Positions 54,839-64,000 of a stretch of 64,000 bases of DNA are shown here, one piece after another. The notes under the pieces were generated by a model, which saw only the letters and a list, made by a program, of their open reading frames with translations, searched no databases and was not told the origin of the DNA. Source of the DNA: Chlorella sorokiniana (taxonomy: Eukaryota > Chlorophyta > Trebouxiophyceae > Chlorellales > Chlorellaceae); contig CP084609.1 in NCBI GenBank assembly GCA_025917655.1, positions 1,178,001 through 1,242,000 on the forward strand, written 5' to 3'. The stretch's first letter is position 1. Each line of letters opens with the position of its first letter. The position numbers and the translations under genes are program-made.

Positions 54839-57800
54839 ATGGAGTGTTGCAACGCCGTTAAGGCCTGGCTGACAGCCCGGGGCCTCTCTCAAATGCCGTC
54901 GCCTTTGTTGATCGGTGTGATTGTTGGGGCCGTGTGCCTCGCACTACTGATCGCAAAGGTCCTCGAGCAGCGGGTGCCGACGATCGTCGTGGAGTCGATT
55001 TTAGGTGAGAATGGCTCGAGGTTGATAGACTGCAAAGCAAATGCAAGGCATGCCATATTCACAGGCAATCAATGGATCCAATCAATGGCTAAAGCATGCC
55101 AGCACGCCGGCCTGTACACAGCGGCTGCTGCCGCTGCCACCGCCGCTTTGACCGGACTGTCGGTTGGAAGCTGCCACGCCCCTCTGCTGCTTTACCGCTT
55201 GCTGCATGCCATGCCATCGGGCCCAAGTCAGGCTGCCGATTCCCCTCGTTCTCCCGGCCCGCAGATGAGGATGGCGGCAGCAGCGTGCGGCGCAGCCCCC
55301 GCAAGGCCTCCAAGTCCCTCATCCCCTGCCATGACCCCGGCACTCTGGAGCTGCTGGGCCACGTGGCGGCCATGAGCGCCGCCCAGGTGCTGCATGCAGC
55401 CGGGGGCAGCGGGGCGGCAGGCGGGCGCCACTGCACGGCACCGCGCGTGCCGCCTGCGGGCGCCGATGGTCGCTGGCACCCAGCGCTTGTTGCCCCGCAC
55501 AGCGCTGCTGCCAGCCTGGGCCCTGCCTCCGCGCGGCCGCCTCATCCCTGCCTCTTGCTGCCCGCGGGCAGGTGCGGGAGGCGGTGGCGCGCGCCAAGGC
55601 GGCGGGGGAGGAGTGGCGGCGCAGCAGCTTCCGCCAGCGCCGCCAGCTGCTGAAGATCATCCTCAAGTTCATCGTGGAGAACCAGGAGGAGATCTGCAGG
55701 TACCGTACCGCCACATCCGCGCCTGCGCCAGCTGCTCCCCACTTTCATATGCATGCGCGCCATGCTGCCATGCCGCATGGGCGGGTTCGCCCGGGTCTGG
55801 GCTCGTCTGGCGGCAGCGCCTGCCTCGCCAGCCAGCCCCGCGGAGGAGGGCAACGCTGGGATGTGCTGCCTGCCAGCCTGCCTGTCGCTCCGCGCATGCT
55901 GCTGGCTGGCTGCGCCCGGCCTGCTCCTCCAGTGCAGCCGCAACCCCCGCCCCGCCCCGACACCGCTCGCCGCCGCGCTGCCGCCCCTCCCCTGCAGGGT
56001 GTCGGCGATCGACTCTGGCAAGCCGCTGGTGGATGCCGCCTTTGGCGAGGTGATTGTGACGTGCGAGAAGATCTGGTGGCTGGTGCAGCAGGGCGAGCGC
56101 TACCTGCGCCCAGAGCCCCGCTCCGCGGGCACCATGGTGCGTTGCTGGGGGTGGGAGGGGCGGCTGCTGTGTGTGTGTGTAGGGGGAGGGGGAGGCGGCG
56201 GGAGTGCTTGCGCTTGCTGGGGGGGAGGGGGACCGGGGGCAGGGGGGTTGCTTGCTCATGCTTGCGGGGGAGGAAGGAAACGGCGGTGTCAGGCCGGTGG
56301 GCGCAAAGGCAGCTGCGGCGCTGCGGCGCTGTCGTCACGGGCGGCGTGGCGGCTAGGGGGCGCCTGCAGGCATGCCCCCCTGGCGGCTGGGCTGGGCCGG
56401 CACGCGCCCCACGCGCCCCACCTGTGACCCCCTGCTTACCCCCTTGCCGCACTCGCCCGTGCCGTGCAATTTTGCTCCCACTGCAGATGTTTTACAAGGC
56501 AGCCCGTGTGGAGTATGTGCCGGTTGGGGTGGTGGGCGCCATTGTCCCTTGGAACTACCCCTTCCACAACATCTTCAACCCCCTCACCGCCGCCCTCTTC
56601 GCCGGCAACGCCATCGCCATCAAGGCGCGCGCCGCCGCCGCCGCCGCCGCCGCCTCGACCCGCTGCCTGCGGGCGCATGCCGTCGCGTGGTGTGGGGAGG
56701 GCGTGTGTGCCAGGCTGAAGCGACGCTCGCAGCGCGGCTTAAACGGGCGTGCTGCATCGCTGCGCACGCTCAGCCCTGGGGCACCTGCAGCCGCGTTGCT
56801 CCTCATGCTGCGACCAGCCTCCCCACCACGTCCGGCTTACCATTGCTCAGCCGAGGATCCCCCCAGCCACTCTTCAACACACACACACACGCACACGCGC
56901 ACAAACACACGCACACACACGCACACACACGCACGCAGGTGTCTGAGCACGCCTCCTGGTCGGCCACGTACTACAAGCGCATCATCGATGCCGCGCTGGC
57001 AGCCGCGGGCGCACCCGCCGACCTGGTTCAGGTGTGCCTGCCTGGCTGGCTGGCTGCCTGGGCCGGCGCCGCGGCACCGCGCGGTGCTGGTTGGGCCAGG
57101 ATGGGCGGCGGGCCGTGGCCGCCCGTTGCTGGGATGCTGCTGCGCCCAGCAGGCTGCGAGGGCGCGGCCAGACTGGTTGCAGTTCCGCGCTCTTTCCCCG
57201 CCCTGACCACTCACCAAACAGCAGACCTTCCCGTCTCCTCCCGTCCTCGCTCCCCCCACAATACACGCCCCGCACCCTCCTCCACAAACACAGATCATCA
57301 CCGGCTATGGCGAGGCGGGCAACGCCCTGGTCACCTCCCCCGACGTCGGCAAGGTCATCTTTGTGGGCAGCACCCAGATCGGGCGCAAGGTGGGTGGGTG
57401 GTGCCTTCGCGTGGGTAGGGCACGTGCTGCCGCGTAACGCGCTGGCCAGTATGGCAGCCACTGCTGCGACGGCGGCAGCTGGGGGCCCGGCGGCTCCCAG
57501 CTGCCTGCCAGGAGCCTCCCCGCACCCTCAACCCCGCATGCGGCTGCCTCTGCCACGCTGCCGCCGCTGCCTTGCGGCACCCTGCTGCCCCTGGGTCTCC
57601 TGGTCCGCCGCCACCTCCCTCTCTTGCCCAAATCCCCTCTCCCCACCCCTCTGCACGCCACAGGTCATGGAGGCCGCCGCCGCCAACCTGACCCCGGTGG
57701 TGCTGGAGCTGGGGGCAAGGATGCCTTCATCGTTTGCGAGGACGCCGACCTCAACCAGGTCTGTGGCCCCACCCCACCCTGCCGCTGGCTCCTGCGCAAC

Positions 57801-59809
57801 TCAGCATTTCTCGGTGCAGTTTTAGTCTTTGTTGCTCTTCTTCTTCTTGAGAGGGGGTGTGGGTGGGACGGTTGCGGGCAGGGGAAGGGGGCAGGGGTGG
57901 GGGTGAGGACTGTGCATGCCCACGATGGGCCGAGCCGCTCGCCCCGCCCCGGCACTTGCAAGAATGCCAACCTTGCCCCCCCGCCCCCCCGCCCCCTCCG
58001 CCCCATCAGGTACTTCCCACCGCAATGCGCGGCGCCTTTCAGTCGTGCGGCCAGAACTGCGCGGGGCTGAGCGCTTCATTGTGCACGAACGGGTGCACGA
58101 CGAGTTTGTGAGGTGGGCGCGCTGCTTGTGTGGCACAGCATGCACGACTTTTTGGTTGGTGGGGGATGTGTGGTGTGGGCCGCGGGAGCCCAGCATTATT
58201 CAGGCGCTAGGTGGGTTTGGTGAAGCCAACTGCCCCGCGCCTGCCCTGCGAGGCATCCCGGGGTGCAGGCGCGCCGCCGAGGCCACCGCCGCCCTTCGCC
58301 AGGGCCCCGCCAGCGGCCCAACCCCGTCGACTGCGGCGCCATGTGCATGCCCGGGCGGCCGAGGCGGTGCAGCAGCTGGTGGACGACGCGGTCAGGAAGG
58401 GTGCCAAGGTGGGCTGCCGCTGCCCCTCGCCGCACTCTTGCCAGCGATATCCCTGCCGCCGCGCTGCCGCACCTGCAGCTGCGCAGCCGGTGATCAAAGC
58501 AGAGCTAGCGGCCCCACACCCCCATCCCCACCCCCACCCCTACCTGCACCGCCACACACACCCCCTCACCCACCCACCATGCACAGGTGATGGCGGGCGG
58601 CGTGCTGCCACCCAAGGCGGCGGGGGCCAGTTCTACCCGCCCACCGTGCTGACGGGGTCACCCCAGCCATGCGAATCTGGCAGGAGGAAGTGTTTGGGCC
58701 GGTCATGGCGGGTACGCGCCTGCTGCGCATGCTGGGGCGCCTGCCGCGCCGGCGCAGGTCGCGTGCCAGCCTGCCCGCCTGCGCCACTTTGGAGGCTGGC
58801 ACCCCTGCCTCAGAACACCCACCCACCCACCTCACCACCTGGCCCTCTCATGCAGTGGTGAAGTTCAGCGGCGACGACGAGGCCGTGGCCATCGCCAACG
58901 ACTGCCCCTTTGGGCTCGGCTCCTCGGTCTTCTCGGGCTCACGCCGCCGCGCCCGCGCCATCGCCGCCCAGCTGGAGGTGTGTGTGTGGGGGGGCGCGTG
59001 GGGTGCTCTGCGTTGGGGCAGCCTGGCACACAGTTTGTCTCCTGCTTTGCACAACAAGCTTGTCCGCCTTCCCATTGTGTCTGGAACTCCTTTGCACAAG
59101 CTGTTTGCTGTGTCTGTTTCAGGCCGGCATGACCTCCATCAACGACTTCGCCACCACCTACATGTGCCAGTCGCTGCCCTTTGGCGGCGTGAAGCACTCG
59201 GGCTTTGACCGCTTCGCCGGCATCGAGGGCCTGCGCGGCATGTGCATACCCAAGGTGCGCCGCTGGCCGCGCGGATGCGGGCTGCCCCGCATGCAGGCGC
59301 TGGAAGGCAGCAGCCACGCCGCTGCTGGCTGTTTTTGGGAAAGGGAGGGGCGCGCTCTGCCCGCTTTGCCGTGCCCGCTGCCTCCACTCCTCTTCGCAGC
59401 GCTGCCGCTTGTGGTTGTGCCCCCACCCCGCGCCCCCACCCATCGAGCAGGCGGTGGCGGAGGACCGGTGGCCCTTCAAGACCGCCATCCCGCCGCTGCT
59501 GCAGTACCCCGTGTCCGACCGCGCCTTTGACTTTGTCTCCTCCCTGGTCTGGATGTTCTACGCGCCGGGCTGGGCGGGTGAGGGGGCTGCGGGCTGCTGC
59601 TGCTGCTCAGTGAAGTGCCGTGCAGTGCAGTGCAGCACGCGAGCGTGGCGGGTGAATACGAGGCTGGTTCATGCTTGGGGTGGCGCTCGAGGTGTGTCCT
59701 GCTGTGGCGTGCAGGCAACGTGAAGGGCCTGCTGGGCCTGCTGGCCTGCTTCCTCCCCGGTGGCGGCAAGAAGGTGGCCGCTGCACGCAACGGCAAGAAG
59801 GGCCAGTGA
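54839..59809 (+). CDS. ALDH22A1: Aldehyde dehydrogenase, ALDH22A1 type, membrane-anchored
   Basis: Oxidises aldehydes to acids with NAD(P). Start ATG 54839; an in-frame ATG lies at 54776. An N-terminal anchor ([20 protein letters not shown]) is followed by the catalytic fold over about 14 exons: [39 protein letters not shown] (about 55630); [17 protein letters not shown] (about 56000); [20 protein letters not shown] (about 56520-56580); and [12 protein letters not shown] (about 57355). The active-site glutamate is in [12 protein letters not shown] (about 57700-57730) and the active-site cysteine in [14 protein letters not shown] (about 58040-58080). Further marks are [20 protein letters not shown] and [16 protein letters not shown] (about 59175). 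A C-terminal hydrophobic stretch ([13 protein letters not shown]) and a basic tail end at TGA 59807-59809. Five one-base losses (57711-57715, 58063-58066, 58317-58319, 58357-58358, 58654-58657) break the frame. Confidence 0.95.
56875..56938 (+). repeat. CA/CGCA-rich microsatellite before an ALDH22 exon
   Basis: An alternating purine-pyrimidine tract (CACACACGCACACGCGCACA type) fills the intron end immediately upstream of the acceptor for the exon starting [13 protein letters not shown]. It replaces the usual pyrimidine tract. Confidence 0.85.
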
Positions 59810-60041
59810 CGGGCTGGGGCACACCCTTGACATCATTTCGCACAGCAAGAACTCCTGTGATCCCGTGCATCACTGACGGCACTGTTAATCGAATTGAAAG
59901 GACGTGAGATGCATGCCGCAGCAGCAAGAGCGTGCTGTGTTTGGTCGCTCAGCGCGCCGCCCAGCAGCCAATCCGGCTCCTCTGGGGCGTGCATGCATGT
60001 GACACTGCACACATCAAACTTTCAGCCCTCGTCTCTGCGCC

Positions 60042-61671
60042 ATGCCGAAGCGGAAACAGCGCCAGGAAGTGCCCAGCAGCGACTCGGAAGAGGAGGAGCA
60101 GCAGCAGGAGCCGGGCGATAGCAGCAGTTCTTCCGATGACGAAGGCGACGACTCGTTTCCTTCTGGAGAAGAGGACAGCAGCGAAGAGAGCAGCGACGAC
60201 GAGGCTGGCGAGGCCTTTGAGCAGGTCGACGTCGACTTTGGATTCTACTGTCCCCAAGAAAAAGACTTCCAGGGGCTGCGGACGCTGTTGCAAAACTTTT
60301 TGGACGGGGAGCAGTGGGCTTCTTCTGGGTTCGCCGATGCCATCATCCAGCAGGTGGGTTGTGCACTTTTATATGCTGTGCGGAAAGCAGTAGTATCTGC
60401 TGTCAGTCCACGGCGCGATCGGCGCTTCCCGCTGCGCGGGCAGTTCCCATGCACGTCCGCCGCTGCCACCGCCCAAGTGGTGCCTTGCCTGCCGACTGCT
60501 GTGCGGCTGCTTTTCTCTCCGCCAAGCAGGGCGCAATCGCGGCGGTAGGCAGCGTCATCAAGTGCGGCGAGGAGGACGACCCCATCGGTGTGTGCACGGT
60601 GCTGAACCTGGCGCGGCACGGCGACAGCCAGCCGCTGCGGGAGCTGAAGGCCTTCTTGCTGAAGGCTGCGGGGGAGGCGCACCGCCAGCAGCTGGAGAAG
60701 GTGCGCACGCAGCCGCTTCCTCTCGAGCCGTTGCCAATCTTGGCAAGCAAGACGCCAATGTGTCCCCCAGTATCAACCTTGGATCACACCCAGCGGTTCC
60801 CGGCCCACCCGTGCCGCTACGTCCTCAGCCTATCGGCCCCTCCCCACCAGCACTCCTGCTCCTGCCCTCACCCTGACCTGACATCCGTCCCCCCATCTCC
60901 CTACCAAACCCTCCCTACCAGCACTCCTGTCGCTGCCCTCACGCTGACAACCCCCCTCCCGGGCACGTCCGCAGGCCTGGGCGGCACCAGGCACGGCCCT
61001 GATGGTCAACGAGCGGCTGGTCAACTCGCCGCCCGAGCTGGCGGAGCCGCTGCAGGAGTCGCTGTTTGGGGAGGTGGAGGAGGCGGCGGGGGACGAGGAG
61101 CTAAGCCAGGTGGGGGAGCGGCGGCCGCGCATGCAGCAACAGCTGCAAGTCGCGCACCGCCTTCTGCGCGCGTGCAGCACGCGTGTCGTGCCAAGGCACA
61201 GCCCACGGCCTGGCTGCTGGGCGTGGCGACGAGATGTCGCAGCAGGCCTGCCGCCCAGGCCGCTCACCCGCCGCTTGCTGCTTGTGTGGGTGGGCGCAGG
61301 AGGAGCGTTCGCAGTTCCAGGTGAAGCAGCTCCTGATGGTGGTGCGCGCCTACCAGGACCCCCAGCAGCAACAGCAGCAGCAGAGCGACGGCGCGGGCGG
61401 CAGCAAGCCGGGGGCAAGAAGAAGAAGCAGAAGGGCAAGGGGGGGCGGCGCGCGACGGCAGCAACAGCGCCGCCGCCGGCATCGTGCACTTCTTGCCCGA
61501 GGCCGAGTGCTACCAGGCGGCGGCGGACTGGAGCTTCGCCTTCCCGCCGCCGACCGGCTGGTGGGCAAGGACGAGCTGCAGCCGTGCCGCGTGGTCATGT
61601 TGGTGGGCGCGGCGGCGGCTGCGGCGGCGCGCAAGCAGCTGGCGGCGCTGATGCGCAGCGCGGGGCAGTGA
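60042..61671 (+). CDS. BCCIP: BCCIP/Bcp1 homologue, nuclear ribosomal-protein chaperone family
   Basis: Yeast Bcp1 chaperones ribosomal protein L23 and acts in nuclear export; human BCCIP binds BRCA2 and p21. Start ATG 60042 gives a basic MPKRKQRQEVPS, then a long Ser/Asp/Glu stretch as in the family. Then come QVDVDFGFYCPQEKDFQGLR (about 60220-60280), LLQNFLDGEQWASSGFADAI, VGSVIKCGEEDDPIGVCTVL (about 60540-60605) and PLRELKAFLLKAA. An intron full of C-rich sequence follows, then LMVNERLVNSPPELAEPLQE (about 60995-61060) and QFQVKQLLMVVRAYQD. A Lys-rich linker leads to IVHFLPEAECYQAAADWSFA (about 61475-61545) and VGKDELQPCRVVMLVG. The stop is 61671. One-base losses at 61410-61414 and about 61548 shift the frame. 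It is tandem with ALDH22, 230 bp downstream. Confidence 0.92.
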
Positions 61672-61717
61672 GCGGCGGCGCGTGGAGTTTCGCTCAGCTT
61701 CTGGCCACACGAAGCGT

Positions 61718-61722
61718 TGTAA
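61718..61722 (+). terminator. Putative TGTAA polyadenylation signal of BCCIP
   Basis: TGTAA lies 47 bp after the BCCIP stop, a typical distance for the green-algal poly(A) signal. Confidence 0.5.
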
Positions 61723-62069
61723 CTCTGTTTCCCGCTTGTGCATTACATAAGTTACAAGATGGTCAAAGCGCTGGTCGGAAGGAACTTGCCAAACAGGGCT
61801 GGCTGGGCAGGCGTGCACGGCACAGCTGCCTGCCGTGGCTGCGGGTGTCAGGGTTGTCAGGGTGGGACATCAAAGGGAGCAGCGATCGGCTTGTGGTGTG
61901 CGCGTTCATGCGATGGGAGCGTGGTATGAAATGGCGGGTCAGCCGACAGACACATGCCGGGAGAACAGGAGCAAAATGAGAGCCGCTAACAGGAGGTGAA
62001 AGGGTCAATCGCTGAAGCATGATGTGTTGTTTTGGTGCATGCTGGTGCTCATCGACCGCTGGTCACAAC

Positions 62070-64000
62070 TCAGTCAGCCATGGCGAGTTGGGTGTTGGGG
62101 CCTGCCCGCTGCTGTGCGGCAGTTCGCAGCGCGGCTGCTGCCGCTCTTCCGGGGCAGGCGGGTGCGCAGGCTACCACGTCAGCACCAGCGGAACCTTGGA
62201 AGCGCGAGGCTGCCCGCCAGTGGCAAGCTGCCATTTGGCAGGCAAGGCGGCGCCGTCTGCGCAGCCGCTCAAGCGTCGGCGCGCCGCGAGGCCGGGCCCG
62301 CCTTGCGCCGCCGCGCCCCCTGCGCCTCGCCCCCATGCCGCGCTTGCGTTTGCCGCCGCTGCGCTGCGCCTCCTCCCGCGCTTCCTCCGCGCGCTGCAGG
62401 GCCAGGTGCTTGTGGAAGGCCACCAGGGCGCGGGCCATGGCCGCCATGCGCTGCCGCGCGTACAGCTTCTGCGGCACGGGAGGAGGAGCGAAGAGGGGTG
62501 GTGCCGGCAGAGCCAGAACCGACGGCGGCAGCCTGGGCGGGCAGGCACCAGCCCCGGCTTTCGCAGGGCGTGCACAAACGCTAGCCCCAGCCCAGCCAAC
62601 AGGGTCTGTGGGCGGGCAGATGGGCGAGCAGGTGCTGGCCCGCCGCCCTGGAGAGCCCTTCTTTCTCGCGCGGCCGCGCCCCACCTCTTGCTCCAGCCGC
62701 GCCGTGTCCAGCTCCCGCATGGAGGCGTGGTAGTAGTCGCGCATGTTTGACTCGTCCAGGTCGAACAGGGGCGCCCGCACTCCTGCACGAGAACAAAGGG
62801 GGGGGGGGGCGCGAGTAGGCAGGGTGAGTGGGTGGAGGAGCACGGGCAGGTGCGGCTGCAAGGAGTGCGGATGGCGGGCGTGAGAGTGGCCAAAGGGAGG
62901 GCGGAACTTGGAGGAAGAGCGTCGCTCAGGCGTGGCGGATAGGCTGGCGGGCACCGCCGCGCCACAAGCGCAGGGAGCAGACACAGAGGAACCGCAGCAG
63001 GTGCAGTGCTGCGGGGGCGGGGGGGATGGGGTGAGGCCCACCTGCGCCACGGGCAGGCCGGTGAGGTGCCGCATGAAGGGGACCAGCATGGTTGTGTTGC
63101 GGGAGTGCGGGTGCTTCTGGCAGGGCACGAAGAGCGCACGCACCTGCAGCCCAGCAGGGGCGGGGGGAGGAGTGGGCAGGCTGCCATGCTTGCGCTCGCA
63201 GCGCGTGCCGACGACAACATGCTGATGAGTGCTGCCCTGCCTTTCATCTTCGCATACACCGCAGCCTTGCAAACGGCGGTGCATGCGCTGCCTGCTACGC
63301 CTCAGGCCGTCCCCCTCCCCCTTCTTCCACCTCAACCCTCAACCTTACCCACACTACCTCCTCGCCTCCCCCTCCCCCTTTCCCGGGCGGGCGCACCTCT
63401 GCTGGCACGGGCTCCCGCCCACGCCGCCGTCCCCCTCCACAATCATGCGCAGGCTGTCGAAGAAATTGGAGGCTGACCAGTTGACTAGCGGGTTGGGGGA
63501 GTCGCCCTTGCCCTTGACCTCGTGCTGCGGGGGCCCGGCGATGCAGGAGAAAGCAAGTGAACGGGGAGGAGAAGCACGCAGGCAGGGTGGCAGGCAGGGC
63601 TGCGCTGGTGCAGTGGTGGCTCAGCGTGCGGCGACGCTCAACGACACGGCGGGTGCTGCCGCGGCTTGCCGGCGAGCGACCGCGCCCAGCCCAACTCTGT
63701 GGCCTGGCAGTAAGGCCGCAGGGCAGGGCAAGCGCCTCCCCCGCCGCCCGGCACCCTCACATTGTACCCAAGGAAGGGAAGGATGCGGGGGAAGCGGCGT
63801 GGATAGGCGTAGCCGGAGGGTTCCTGGTGCAGCGGCGCAAAGTTGGAGTGCCAGTTGACCCAGATGGGCAGCACGCCTGCAGGTCAGAAGGAGGGGGAGT
63901 GGCGGGCAGCGCAGGCAGCCCTGGGAACAATGCTGCTGCGCGGCTGCCGCCCCAGCTGACGCCCAGCCTGCCGCCGCCGCCGGCAAGCCAGCCACTCAAC
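62070..64000 (-). CDS. Unrecognised protein, 3' part only
   Basis: The gene continues past the right edge. From its visible 5' side, the exon at about 63880-63765 has LPIWVNWHSNFAPLHQEPSG and YPRRFPRILPFLGYN. The next (about 63525-63430) has EVKGKGDSPNPLVNWSASNF and FDSLRMIVEGDGG. Then come VRALFVPCQKHPHSRNTTML and VPFMRHLTGLPVAQ (about 63145-63040); VRAPLFDLDESNMRDYYHAS and MRELDTARLEQE (about 62780-62685); and KLYARQRMAAMARALVAFHK with a charged helix QRAEEAREEAQ (about 62470-62380). A very basic tail (GGKRKRGMGA) ends at 62070 or, in another frame, 62171. The block pattern is regular and clearly coding. Trp/Asn/Pro motifs suggest an enzyme, but I cannot name the family. Confidence 0.6.

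Noticed and set aside
54839-59809. ALDH22 as a pseudogene because of five frame breaks
   Set aside because: All catalytic motifs are intact and each break is explained by one missing base in a G/C run, a pattern shared with unrelated genes.

Overview
The window looks like a nuclear scaffold of a trebouxiophyte green alga of the Chlorella/Micractinium type. The evidence is very high GC, dense genes on both strands with many short GT-AG introns ending in (T/C)GCAG, Ala/Gly/Pro-rich low-complexity linkers, TGTAA motifs downstream of several stops, and plant/eukaryote protein families (ALDH22, cornichon, nicastrin, CHY-RING, Pam18, OvoA). There are no operons. Genes are tandem, divergent or convergent, often only 150-600 bp apart. 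The species call is an inference.

Layout. 0-2.3 kb: 3' part of an RRM-like/RS-repeat protein (+). 2.4-4.7: rhomboid protease (+). 5.0-7.7: secreted, possibly GPI-anchored unknown (+). 7.9-11.4: membrane-bound RING protein (-). 11.6-14.2: membrane-anchored GT28/sterol-type glycosyltransferase (-). 15.1-21.0: ovothiol synthase OvoA with its fused methyltransferase domain (-). 21.4-22.7: FAM210/DUF1279 protein (+). 23.3-27.0: nicastrin (+). 27.3-32.2: probable mitochondrial helical-repeat protein (+). 32.5-34.1: multi-pass membrane unknown (+). 34.3-37.0: BTB-MATH protein (-). 37.1-38.3: degenerate minus-strand coding remnants. 38.6-41.4: CHY/CTCHY/RING ubiquitin ligase (+). 41.6-42.4: EAF6 (-). 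42.9-49.9: two Ala-rich coiled-coil genes (-). 50.6-51.7: cornichon (+). 52.1-52.5: Pam18/TIM14 (-). 52.9-53.4: CMC1 (+). 54.0-54.6: three-AT-hook protein (-). 54.8-59.8: ALDH22-type aldehyde dehydrogenase (+). 60.0-61.7: BCCIP/Bcp1 (+). 62.1-64.0: 3' part of an unrecognised gene (-).

How the genes relate. Most are unrelated housekeeping functions. Three belong to the ubiquitin system (membrane RING, BTB-MATH adaptor, CHY-RING). Two small mitochondrial biogenesis genes, PAM18 and CMC1, are divergent and share about 400 bp. Rhomboid and nicastrin both concern intramembrane proteolysis. OvoA carries the least common chemistry here: ovothiol, a redox-active thiohistidine.

Reading caution. Nearly every conserved gene is interrupted by one-base losses, mostly in G or C runs of three to six. 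After allowing for these, the protein families read through cleanly, so the breaks look like consensus-sequence errors rather than pseudogenes. CDS limits below run from first to last coding base and include introns. Exon joins are my reading of GT-AG sites and were not computed.
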